A program made the translations under genes and the position numbers. The notes under the pieces are model-generated. The model had not been told where the DNA came from. It saw nothing but the letters and a program-made list of their open reading frames with translations, and did not search any database. A stretch of DNA of 64,000 nt from Clostridium sp. AM22-11AC (GTDB lineage Bacteria; Bacillota; Clostridia; Lachnospirales; Lachnospiraceae): NCBI RefSeq assembly GCF_003473545.1, contig NZ_QUCM01000001.1, forward strand, positions 372,001 to 436,000, given 5' to 3'. This document shows positions 8,016-15,521 of the stretch, one piece after another (position 1 is the stretch's first letter; every line of letters starts with the position of its first letter).

Positions 8016-8066
8016 TGCCATACATATTGAAAATATGGAGAATGCGCCCGTGACGCGTTTCCTGAT

Positions 8067-8606
8067 TTAAAAATCATATCTTTTTATCTCACAGTTTTTG
8101 ATCCCATAAGCTGCAAATTCTTCATTTGTCATATCATGGAAATAGGACTGCACCACTCGGGCAATGCCATTGTGAGCTACCAGGATATATGTTTTCTTAT
8201 CTGACTGACTCTTGATCTCATCTAAAAGATTATAAATTCTCTGTGCCAGACGAAGCATAGACTCACCGGTTTCATAGCTGCACGCAAAGGACTGTTTGGC
8301 CTTCTTAAAGTCTTCACCACCTCTTGGTGTTGACTCCCATATACCAAAATTCTGCTCCTTTAACCGTAATTCTTCACGGACCGGAATGCCTGTGATCTCA
8401 GAAATGTGTTTTGCTGTATCTGCAGCCCGCATCAAAGGGGAATACAGAATCTCGTCTGCCTGGATATGCTCTTCTAATATCTTCTTTCCTGTTTCTATTG
8501 CCTGTTCATGACCAAGCTGTGTCAGTGCAATATCCGTTGCCCCACAGATCTTTCCTTCCACATTCCATACAGTCTGTCCATGTCTTACAAAATAAAAATG
8601 TCCCAT
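8067..8606 (-). CDS. Histidine phosphatase (phosphoglycerate mutase-like) family protein
   Basis: 179 residues, typical for small members of the superfamily. The catalytic RHG motif is at about 8-10 (FVRHGQTVWN); the second conserved His is in LVAHNGIARV near 145, and a Glu in the expected acid position lies in RLKEQNFGIWE. These enzymes use a phospho-His intermediate on sugar phosphates, nucleotides or alpha-ribazole phosphate, and the substrate cannot be read from sequence. AGGAGG lies 11 nt before the ATG. It follows hydE by 60 nt in the same direction and is probably cotranscribed; no cobalamin gene is nearby. Confidence 0.85.
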   Translation of the reverse strand: MGHFYFVRHGQTVWNVEGKICGATDIALTQLGHEQAIETGKKILEEHIQADEILYSPLMRAADTAKHISEITGIPVREELRLKEQNFGIWESTPRGGEDFKKAKQSFACSYETGESMLRLAQRIYNLLDEIKSQSDKKTYILVAHNGIARVVQSYFHDMTNEEFAAYGIKNCEIKRYDF

Positions 8607-8666
8607 TATATTAATTTCCTCCTACTAAATTCATAACATACTTTTCCACCTTTTGCGGCGTAAACA

Positions 8667-9716
8667 TTATAACGCCACATCTCCCCTGTCTTCCACCAGT
8701 TCAAATCCAACTGACTTCACCCGGTTCTTAAGACAGACTCTGCACTCAGCCGCTTCATCACCGGTACAGATTTTATTGTCATACAGTTCATATTTCTTGC
8801 GGTCCTTTACAGGGGATAAATTAGGCATTACTACGTTTGCACCTGCCAGCAGTCCCTTTTCTCTTCCCTTTGGATCTGCAGTTCCAAGAGCTGTTGTTGC
8901 CGGAAGCAGACATTTTGGAAGGATGATACGAAGAACCGATAATAAAAACAGCGTCAATTCCACGCTTCCTGCAGGCTCATCAGCAAATTTGGTATCATGA
9001 TGGGGGATAAATGGGCCGATCCCCACCATTTCCGGATTTAATTCTTTTAAAAAGATCAGGTCCTCTGCCAGGCACTCCAGCGTCTGTCCCGGCGCACCTA
9101 CCATAAAACCGGCACCGGTCTGATAGCCCAATTCTTTTAAATTCCGCAGACACTGCTTCCTGTTCGCAAGACTCATCTGTTCCGGATGTAGATGGCGGTA
9201 ATGGTCTTCATTTGCAGTTTCATGACGCAGCAGATACCGGTCTGCTCCTGCTTCTTTGTAAAGGCGGTAGCTTTCCTTGGTTTTTTCTCCAATGGAAAGA
9301 GTGATGGCACAGTCTGGATAACTGTTACGGATCTTCTTAACGATATCCACAATCTTTTCATCTGTAAAATAAGGATCTTCTCCTCCCTGGAGTACAAAGG
9401 TACGAAAGCCCAGTTCATATCCATTTTTGCAGCAGTCTAAAATCTCTTCTTCTGTAAGACGATAACGGCTGGCGTTTTTATTATCCCGGCGGATACCGCA
9501 GTAATAGCAGTTGTTTTTACAGAAATTGGTAAATTCGATAAGACCACGCATGTATACTTTATTTCCATAATATTTTTCACGAAGTCTCGCTGCCTCCTGC
9601 CCCAGACAGACCACAGTTTCCTTATCCTGATAACTGCCTAATAATTCCATATATTCTTCTTTTTCCAGATAACTCTGGTGGATCAGCTTTTCTGCTAGTT
9701 CCAGTGATCGTTTCAT
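8667..9716 (-). CDS. hydE: [FeFe]-hydrogenase H-cluster radical SAM maturase HydE
   Basis: 349 residues from ATG 9716 (GAGG 9 nt upstream; an in-frame ATG 24 nt further out is less well placed). The radical SAM motif is CxxxCxxC at C66, C70 and C73 (FCKNNCYYCGIRR). A TIM-barrel follows with LQGGEDPYF, the SAM-binding GGE motif, GFMVGAPGQT and a C-terminal stretch with CxxC (AECRVC). HydE works with HydG and HydF to build the di-iron site of the H-cluster, so the host probably makes hydrogen. HydG, HydF and hydrogenase genes are not in the window, so hydE stands apart from its partners here. BioB and PylB are relatives, but the length and motifs fit HydE best. Confidence 0.85.
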   Translation of the reverse strand: MKRSLELAEKLIHQSYLEKEEYMELLGSYQDKETVVCLGQEAARLREKYYGNKVYMRGLIEFTNFCKNNCYYCGIRRDNKNASRYRLTEEEILDCCKNGYELGFRTFVLQGGEDPYFTDEKIVDIVKKIRNSYPDCAITLSIGEKTKESYRLYKEAGADRYLLRHETANEDHYRHLHPEQMSLANRKQCLRNLKELGYQTGAGFMVGAPGQTLECLAEDLIFLKELNPEMVGIGPFIPHHDTKFADEPAGSVELTLFLLSVLRIILPKCLLPATTALGTADPKGREKGLLAGANVVMPNLSPVKDRKKYELYDNKICTGDEAAECRVCLKNRVKSVGFELVEDRGDVAL

Positions 9717-9861
9717 ATTCTGTCTTCCTCGTTCTTTCAAAACCTGAAAGCTGGCTGCTCCTTACAGTCAGCGTTCTCACAGCTGCCGCCAGCCTTCATA
9801 GTAAAATGCATCTCCTGCAAGTTTACTCTGAAACAACACTTCCTGTCAATTCTTCCCTTCA

Positions 9862-9890
9862 TTGACAAACCGCCAAAATTTGGTTACACT
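9862..9890 (+). promoter_or_regulatory. Promoter of csoR
   Basis: -35 TTGACA (9862-9867), 17-bp spacer, -10 TACACT (9885-9890), then AAGGAGG before the csoR start. No ATACCC-type CsoR box is visible here, so csoR does not look autoregulated by that box. Confidence 0.6.
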
Positions 9891-9936
9891 TACTTATACT
9901 CCAAAGGTTCATCCGCGGATAAGGAGGTAAAATACT

Positions 9937-10212
9937 ATGAGACAGTGCATGGATTCAGATAATCTGCACAGACGTTTAAAAAAGATCATCGGACAGGTCC
10001 AGGCTATTGACCGTATGATCGATGAAGATATTCCCTGCGAAGAGATCCTTTCCCAGATCAATGCTGCAAAATCCGCTTTAAACGGCTGCGGTAAAGTGGT
10101 ATTGGAAGGCCACATTAAACACTGTGTCCGGGACGGCATCGAACATGGTGACGCAGATAAGACCATTGAAAGCTTTACAAAGGCAGTGGAGCGCTTTGCC
10201 AACATGCAATGA
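9937..10212 (+). CDS. csoR: CsoR-family copper-sensing transcriptional repressor
   Basis: 91 residues, all-helical DUF156 family. The Cys-His-Cys set of copper-type CsoR is present at C34, H59 and C63 (DIPCEEIL, EGHIKHC), which argues for Cu(I) over the nickel/cobalt pattern of RcnR. AAGGAGG sits 9 nt before the ATG. The protein would leave DNA when loaded with metal and so derepress the P-type ATPase gene downstream, whose promoter carries two CsoR-like operators. A hairpin terminator after csoR makes it a separate transcript. Confidence 0.88.
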   Translation: MRQCMDSDNLHRRLKKIIGQVQAIDRMIDEDIPCEEILSQINAAKSALNGCGKVVLEGHIKHCVRDGIEHGDADKTIESFTKAVERFANMQ

Positions 10213-10271
10213 CGTCAGTGTTCAAAGATTGAAAATTCAACGCAATCTAACATCATATACTAATATCCAAA

Positions 10272-10298
10272 GTCAGTCCATTCAGGGCTGGCTTTTTT
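10272..10298 (+). terminator. Terminator of csoR
   Basis: Stem GTCAGTCC/GGGCTGGC (with G-U pairs) around an ATTCA loop, followed by TTTTTT. It lies 60 nt after the csoR stop. Confidence 0.75.
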
Positions 10299-10345
10299 GT
10301 GTGCAAAAAAGAGCCTTACTCTTTGGATCCTTTTATAATTGCTTC

Positions 10346-10374
10346 TTGACAACATATACCCCTATAGGTATAAT
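10346..10374 (+). promoter_or_regulatory. Consensus sigma-A promoter of the P-type ATPase gene
   Basis: -35 TTGACA (10346-10351), 17-bp spacer, -10 TATAAT (10369-10374): a full consensus match. Such a strong promoter needs tight repression, consistent with the operator lying inside its spacer. Confidence 0.85.
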
Positions 10375-10405
10375 GCAGATATGTTAGGTATACCCCCATA
10401 GGTAT
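10356..10405. promoter_or_regulatory. Two CsoR-like operators
   Basis: ATACCCCTATAGGTAT (10356-10371) fills the spacer and enters the -10 box. ATACCCCCATAGGTAT (10390-10405) follows with 34 bp centre to centre, about three helical turns. Both are ATACC/GGTAT palindromes with a C-rich core, like CsoR boxes known from other Firmicutes. Bound repressor would block RNA polymerase directly. Confidence 0.75.
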
Positions 10406-10462
10406 AAAAGTCATATGCATTCTCACATAACATTTGCAATAATGCAGAAAGAAGGAGCCATT

Positions 10463-12340
10463 ATGAAAGAGTCTGTTAAAAAACTGGAAGCTCTTATGGA
10501 GATCGGCGGTATAAAGAAAGACATCTGTTTCCTGGTCATTTCCGGTATTGCACTGATCATCAGTATTTTTAAACTGATCCCGCTGCCATTTGACGCAGCC
10601 TGGGTTGCCATTATTCTGTGTGGTATTCCCATTATCATGGAAGCTGTCATTGGTCTGATCACAGAATTTGACATCAAAGCCGATGTTCTTGTATCTCTGG
10701 CGCTGATCGCCTCTGTCTTTATCGATGAAGATTTTGCTGCCGGTGAAGTGGCATTTATCATGCAGTTAGGTGCTTTGTTAGAGGAACTGACTGTTGCAAA
10801 AGCCCGGGCCGGAATTGAAAAGCTGGTGCGCCTGACACCACAGACTGCAAGGCTGGTCAAGGATGGCACAGAAACCATAGTTGCTGCAACGGATGTAGCT
10901 GTAGACGATATTCTCCGCGTCCTTCCCGGTGAGACCATTCCTGTAGACGGTGTGATCCTTTCAGGAAATACATCGGTAAACCAGGCTGTTATGACCGGTG
11001 AGTCTCTTCCTGTAGACAAGACTGTTGGAGATGAAGTTTCTTCCGGTACAGTGAACCAGTTTGGTACCTTTGAAATGAAGGCTACTAAGGTTGGCGAAGA
11101 CAGCTCTATCCAGCGAATGATCCGTCTGGTGCAGTCAGCAGATGCAGGAAAGGCAAAGATCGTTGGTCTGGCTGACCGTTTTGCAACCTGGATCGTGGTA
11201 ATTGCATTAAGCGCTGCTGCTCTTACCTGGCTGTTTACCGGTCAGATCATCCGAGCCGTTACTATTCTGGTTGTTTTCTGCCCCTGCGCTCTGGTCCTGG
11301 CCACTCCTACTGCCATTATGGCTGCCATTGGAAATGCCACAAAGCACGGATTTTTGGTACGTGAAGGGGACGCTCTGGAAAAGCTGGCAAAGGTTTCTAA
11401 GATTACCTTTGATAAAACAGGTACTTTAACCTGTGGTACTCCAAAAGTAGTTACCGCCTGCAGCGCTCATCCAGGCTACTCCAGCGAAGATATCTACCGC
11501 TTCTGTGCCGGAGCAGAACAGCACTCGGAGCATCCTCTTGGAAAAGCGGTTCTTGGCTGTTTTAAACAGAAATACGGCGCCGTCCCTGCAGTGGATGATT
11601 TCCATATGATCCCCGGCCGTGGTGTTTCTGCTTTAATAGAAGGCAAAATGATACTGGCAGGAAATATGGAAATGATGGCTGAAAATAAGATCTCTTTCAA
11701 TCAGGATATTACAGAAAAAGCAGAAGGCTTCCTGGCCCAGGGCTGTACTGTGATCTATGTGGCTTTTGACGGCATTCTGGCTGGTTTCCTGGCTCTTTCT
11801 GATACAGTGCGTATGGAAAGTGCCTCTATGATCAGCCGGCTTCACAGTCTGAATGTAGAACCTGTCCTTCTTACAGGAGACCATGAAAATGCAGCCGCTT
11901 CTATTGCCGGACAACTGCATATCAAAGAAGTACAGGCAAACTGTCTCCCGGAAGATAAACTGAACTTTATCCGTTCCTGTCAGGAGAAAAAGGAACTGGT
12001 ATGTATGATCGGGGACGGAGTTAACGACGCTCCTGCTTTAAAAGCTGCCGATGTTGGTATTGCCATGGGCGGTGTGGGAAGTGATATTGCGGTAGATGCA
12101 GCAGATATTGCGCTGGTGGATGACGAGGTAAAAGAAATCCCTCATCTGGTAGCTCTTTCCAAGCGCATGATGACTACCATTAAGGTCAATATGACTTTTT
12201 CCATGGCACTGAATTTCCTGGCTATCACACTGGCTATTACAGGAAAGTTAAATCCGGTTGTGGGAGCGCTGGTGCATAATGCAGGATCTGTATTGGTTAT
12301 TACCAATTCAGCATTGCTTTTGAAGTGGAAATTGAAGTAG
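10463..12340 (+). CDS. Heavy-metal translocating P1B-type ATPase without N-terminal metal-binding domain
   Basis: 625 residues from ATG 10463 (GAAGGAG upstream). Motifs in order: TGES 178-181, membrane CPC at 273-275, phosphorylation site DKTGT from D317, HP (SEHPLG) near 357, and GDGVND near 510. About eight membrane helices are expected. The usual N-terminal HMA domain with CxxC is absent; the protein starts almost directly with helices. The last helix carries HNAGS where copper pumps show M-S-x-S-S and zinc/cadmium pumps an Asp. CPC plus the csoR context suggest Cu(I) export, but that last-helix signature means metal choice is not settled. The promoter carries CsoR-like operators. Confidence 0.85.
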   Translation: MKESVKKLEALMEIGGIKKDICFLVISGIALIISIFKLIPLPFDAAWVAIILCGIPIIMEAVIGLITEFDIKADVLVSLALIASVFIDEDFAAGEVAFIMQLGALLEELTVAKARAGIEKLVRLTPQTARLVKDGTETIVAATDVAVDDILRVLPGETIPVDGVILSGNTSVNQAVMTGESLPVDKTVGDEVSSGTVNQFGTFEMKATKVGEDSSIQRMIRLVQSADAGKAKIVGLADRFATWIVVIALSAAALTWLFTGQIIRAVTILVVFCPCALVLATPTAIMAAIGNATKHGFLVREGDALEKLAKVSKITFDKTGTLTCGTPKVVTACSAHPGYSSEDIYRFCAGAEQHSEHPLGKAVLGCFKQKYGAVPAVDDFHMIPGRGVSALIEGKMILAGNMEMMAENKISFNQDITEKAEGFLAQGCTVIYVAFDGILAGFLALSDTVRMESASMISRLHSLNVEPVLLTGDHENAAASIAGQLHIKEVQANCLPEDKLNFIRSCQEKKELVCMIGDGVNDAPALKAADVGIAMGGVGSDIAVDAADIALVDDEVKEIPHLVALSKRMMTTIKVNMTFSMALNFLAITLAITGKLNPVVGALVHNAGSVLVITNSALLLKWKLK

Positions 12341-12341
12341 A

Positions 12342-12390
12342 AAAAAGTCCATGCAGGCTGCCAGTGCGGCAGCGGCATGGACTTTTTTTT
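12342..12390. terminator. Terminator of the P-type ATPase gene
   Basis: GTCCATGC (12347-12354) pairs with GCATGGAC (12375-12382), with an inner GCTGCC/GGCAGC stem. A-run before and eight T after make it work on the plus strand and possibly on both. Confidence 0.88.
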
Positions 12391-12431
12391 CAGACTTATA
12401 AATTTTGCAGACTCACAAACTTCTCAGACTC

Positions 12432-12480
12432 ACAAACCCGCGCTTACGCGCTCCACTGCCTGCTTACGCAGGCGGTTTGT
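12432..12480. repeat. 49-bp structured repeat, copy 1
   Basis: Outer stem ACAAAC/GTTTGT encloses hairpin GCGC-TTAC-GCGC and hairpin GCCTGC-TTAC-GCAGGC, a three-way-junction layout. It lies 11 bp after the citF stop. Copies 2-5 have the same length and plan with other outer-stem sequences. Confidence 0.85.
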
Positions 12481-12490
12481 TCGTTGCTGA

Positions 12491-14047
12491 CTAAGCAAAC
12501 TCATATGGCTTGACCTGGCGTACAACGTCCATGATCGTGCCATCGCGGGCTTCGATGATACCTACTACTCTGTCTCCAAACTGAACCTTCTCCGGTTCGC
12601 CTACGATAGAGTATGCGATGTCACGCAGTTCTTCAATGGTCTTAAATGGCAGGTCTACACCCTTCATTGCCTCGATCAGATCCTGTCTTCTTGGGTTGAT
12701 GGCAATACCGTAATCCGTGATAACTACGTCAATGCTCTCTCCAGGAGTGGTTACTGTGGTAACTTCGCTGCAGATAGCCGGGATCCTTCCCTGAAGCAGT
12801 GGAGCGATTACGATAGTACACTTAGCTCCTGCTGCTGTATCAGGATGTCCGCCCTGTGCACCGGTGATCACACCGTCAGAACCTACAACTACGTTACAGT
12901 TAAAGTTTACGTCTACTTCCAGTGCTGCCAGGATTACGAAATCCAGCTTATTTACAACAGCACCCTTGTTAAATGGGTCCGCGTACTCACCGGCAGAAAT
13001 ACGGAAATGCTTTAAGTTCTTTACAGACTCTACAGCTGCAAGGTCAAAGTCCTGAGTATCAAGCAGGCAGTCTACCTGGTTGTTGATCAGCAGGTCGCAC
13101 ATTGGCTTTGTCAGGCCGCCTACGCCAAAACGCATGCGGATATTTCTTTCCTTCATGATCTTAGCCAGGGAAATGGTGGATGCGATAGACGCACCGCCTA
13201 CACCGGTCTGGTAAGAGAATCCGTCCTTGAAATATGGGCTGTTTACTACGAACTGGGTACAGTAGTCAGCCATCATCAGCTTTCTCATATCCGTAGTCGG
13301 CTTTGCTGCGCCGGTAGCGATCTTCTTCGGATCACCGATAGCGTCTACTACTACCACATAGTCAACCTTGGTCATGGAAATATGTGCCGGGAAGTTCGGG
13401 AATGGTACCAGGCAGTCGGTAATAGCTACTACCTTATCTGCATAGTCACCATCCACCATAGCGTAGGAAAGCACGCCACAGTCACTCTTACCACCGATAC
13501 CACGGCAGTTGCCATAGTCATCACAGGTTGGTGTTCCGATAAATGCAATATCAATTCTTGTCTCACCGCTCTCGATCGCTCTTACACGGCCACCGTGGGA
13601 ACGCATGATTGCAAGTCCCTTTAATTTACCTGCAGAGATTGCTTCACCGATCTTACCGCGGACACCGGAGGACTGGATATTGGTAATGGTTCCGTCTTCG
13701 ATATAAGGAACGATCGGGTCATGTGCCTTACCAAGAGAACTTGCGCAGATGGTGATATCCTTGATACCCATCTTATGAACTTCTTCCATGACCATATTTA
13801 CGATATAGTCACCATCACGGAAATGATGATGGAAGCCTAAAGTCATGCCGTCCTTGATGCCGCATTTTATCAGCACATCATGGATGTTGGCAACCAGCTT
13901 GCTCTGTGTATTGTTTACCACACATTTTGTATACGGGCCGTCCTTTTTGTATACATATCCGTCCCTGTAATGATTTCCCTGGAATACCTCTTTACCGGTC
14001 ATCTCCAGGATCTCTTCTGGTATATCTCTTCCAACTGCATTTATCAT
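12491..14047 (-). CDS. citF: Citrate lyase alpha subunit (citrate CoA-transferase)
   Basis: 518 residues from ATG 14047 (MINAVGRDIPEE; AGGGGG 9 nt upstream), full family length. CitF transfers the acyl carrier protein from acetyl to citrate in the citrate lyase complex, cytoplasmic and oxygen-sensitive in many anaerobes. Family features include the Gly-rich HGGRVRAIESG segment, GGKSDCGVLSY and GAQGGHPDTAAGAK. It follows citE with a 1-bp gap and is the last gene of the unit; a 49-bp structured repeat follows the stop. The activating genes citC, citX and citG are not in the window and must be elsewhere if the enzyme is active. Confidence 0.95.
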   Translation of the reverse strand: MINAVGRDIPEEILEMTGKEVFQGNHYRDGYVYKKDGPYTKCVVNNTQSKLVANIHDVLIKCGIKDGMTLGFHHHFRDGDYIVNMVMEEVHKMGIKDITICASSLGKAHDPIVPYIEDGTITNIQSSGVRGKIGEAISAGKLKGLAIMRSHGGRVRAIESGETRIDIAFIGTPTCDDYGNCRGIGGKSDCGVLSYAMVDGDYADKVVAITDCLVPFPNFPAHISMTKVDYVVVVDAIGDPKKIATGAAKPTTDMRKLMMADYCTQFVVNSPYFKDGFSYQTGVGGASIASTISLAKIMKERNIRMRFGVGGLTKPMCDLLINNQVDCLLDTQDFDLAAVESVKNLKHFRISAGEYADPFNKGAVVNKLDFVILAALEVDVNFNCNVVVGSDGVITGAQGGHPDTAAGAKCTIVIAPLLQGRIPAICSEVTTVTTPGESIDVVITDYGIAINPRRQDLIEAMKGVDLPFKTIEELRDIAYSIVGEPEKVQFGDRVVGIIEARDGTIMDVVRQVKPYEFA

Positions 14048-14048
14048 T

Positions 14049-14951
14049 TTACAGATCCCCCTTATATACGCCTGATGCCTTGGCAAGTTCGATGGTTCTC
14101 TTTGCGCCGTCATAGAATGCAATGTCGATCATCTTGCCGTCTACAGTGAATACGCCGATACCCAGTTTCTTCTTTTCGTCGATCTCCTTAACTACTTTCT
14201 CAGCAAAAATGATATCCTTCTGGGTTGGTGTGAAGATCTCATGTACAATGTTGATCTGACGTGGGTTGATAATGGATTTTCCATCAAATCCCATTAAATG
14301 GATGGTCTCTACGTCGTGACGGAAACCTTCCATGTCATCCAGGTTTGTGTATACAGTATCAAAACACTGTACACCAGCTGCACGGGCTGCGATGATCATG
14401 TTCTGGCGTGCACCCATCAGTTCAAGACCGGTACCGGTAATGTGTGTCTGTAAGTCCTTTGTATAGTCACCACCGGAAAGAGCGATACCAAACAGTCTCT
14501 CAGATGCTTCGCAGATATCCAGGGCTTTCATAACACCTCTTGCAGACTCGATCGCTGCCATGATCAGTGTGTGGCCTTCCGGGATACCGTACTTCTTTTC
14601 GCACTCTTCTACTACAGCTTCTACTCTCTGTACATCCAGTGCGCTTTCTGTCTTAGGGATACGGATGGCATCACAGCCGCCTGCTACTGCACAGCGGATA
14701 TCTTCTTCCCAATATGGGGTGTCAAGGCCATTGATACGGACAACTCTCTCACAACCTCTGTAGTTGATCTCTTTTAATGCGTGATACAGAGAGAAACGTG
14801 CTGCATCTTTCTGGTTCTCAGCAACTGCATCCTCCAGATCCAGCATAATGGAGTCTGGTTTGTAGATATATGGGTCTTTGATCAGACCTGGCTTCTGTGC
14901 ATTTAAGAACATCATGGTTCTTCTTAAACGTTTCTTATTCGCATTGATCAT
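14049..14951 (-). CDS. citE: Citrate lyase beta subunit (citryl-ACP lyase)
   Basis: 300 residues from ATG 14951, whose start overlaps the citD stop as ATGA. CitE cleaves citryl-ACP to oxaloacetate and acetyl-ACP. HpcH/HpaI-type barrel features: RRTMMFLNAQ near the start, MLDLEDAVAENQK (metal-binding acidic cluster), RINGLDTPYW, AIESARGV and GGDYTKDL. The length fits the family. Tight packing with citD and citF indicates one polycistronic message and a stoichiometric complex. Confidence 0.95.
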   Translation of the reverse strand: MINANKKRLRRTMMFLNAQKPGLIKDPYIYKPDSIMLDLEDAVAENQKDAARFSLYHALKEINYRGCERVVRINGLDTPYWEEDIRCAVAGGCDAIRIPKTESALDVQRVEAVVEECEKKYGIPEGHTLIMAAIESARGVMKALDICEASERLFGIALSGGDYTKDLQTHITGTGLELMGARQNMIIAARAAGVQCFDTVYTNLDDMEGFRHDVETIHLMGFDGKSIINPRQINIVHEIFTPTQKDIIFAEKVVKEIDEKKKLGIGVFTVDGKMIDIAFYDGAKRTIELAKASGVYKGDL

Positions 14952-15247
14952 CTTATTGCACCTCCCCACGGAATGTCCTCGATCTGGTCTACAGAACGGA
15001 ATACCGCACCTTCTACTCTTGCCTTAATGGTGCAGTCTAAAGCGCCCTTATCCACCACTGAGATTTTTACATCCTTTACATCCAGGTTCTCCAGTGTCTG
15101 AAGGACTACCTTGCGGATCTGGTTGCCATACTGATTGATGACAGCACTTTCCAGGCTAAATTCCACAGAACCATTTCCCGGTTCTACGGTTACCTGACAG
15201 TCACTGGATTCCAGAGTTCCTGCCATGGCCGGTTTCTTGATCTCCAT
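14948..15247 (-). CDS. citD: Citrate lyase gamma subunit (acyl carrier protein)
   Basis: 99 residues. CitD carries the phosphoribosyl-dephospho-CoA prosthetic group. The attachment serine fits S14 in AGTLESSD, aligned with the E. coli protein's AGTLESGD. DKGALDCTIKARVE near the C-terminus is conserved. AGGAGG lies 8 nt before the ATG. First gene of citDEF; the 274-bp gap upstream to the hydratase gene is full of RNA structure. Confidence 0.95.
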   Translation of the reverse strand: MEIKKPAMAGTLESSDCQVTVEPGNGSVEFSLESAVINQYGNQIRKVVLQTLENLDVKDVKISVVDKGALDCTIKARVEGAVFRSVDQIEDIPWGGAIR

Positions 15248-15330
15248 CTTTATTTCCTCCTATTTTTAACGATGTCTTTTCAACATCTTTTTGTTACCCC
15301 CGCATCTGTGCAAAAGCATTTTCAAACGGG

Positions 15331-15382
15331 CACTGCCACACATTTTCCAGATCATTTTGAATCAGGAAAATATGTGGCACTG
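15331..15382. promoter_or_regulatory. Long imperfect hairpin in the hydratase-citD gap
   Basis: Arms of about 22 nt (15331-15352 and 15361-15382) pair around CATTTTGA with about three mismatches. On the minus transcript the hairpin is followed by a short TTTTGC, so it could partly terminate transcription ahead of citD. Confidence 0.55.
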
Positions 15383-15399
15383 TGTTTATCTTTAAACTC

Positions 15400-15448
15400 A
15401 CGAACCCGCGCTATCGCGCTCTACTGCCTGCTACCGCAGGCTGTTCGT
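15400..15448. repeat. 49-bp structured repeat, copy 2
   Basis: Outer stem ACGAAC/GTTCGT, hairpin GCGC-TATC-GCGC, hairpin GCCTGC-TACC-GCAGGC. Relative to copy 1 the outer stem changed on both sides (A to G and T to C), so pairing is kept. It lies between two further hairpins in the hydratase-citD gap. Confidence 0.85.
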
Positions 15449-15457
15449 TCGTTAATG

Positions 15458-15508
15458 GCCCAAGAAAAACAAATGTCTGCTTCGCAGCCGCTTGTTTTTC
15501 TTTTGGGC
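15458..15508. promoter_or_regulatory. Hairpin just downstream of the hydratase gene
   Basis: GCCCAAGAAAAACAA (15458-15472) pairs with TTGTTTTTC-TT-TTGGGC (15492-15508) with a two-base bulge; the loop holds an inner CTGC-TTC-GCAG hairpin. It begins 14 nt after the hydratase stop on the transcript. There is no U-tract, so it fits a 3'-stabilising or processing structure better than a terminator. Confidence 0.55.
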
Positions 15509-15521
15509 ACATTACATTATA

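Noticed and set aside
13382..14149. Plus-strand open frames opposite citF and citE
   Set aside because: They are shadows of strongly conserved coding sequence on the other strand and have no starts with ribosome-binding sites.
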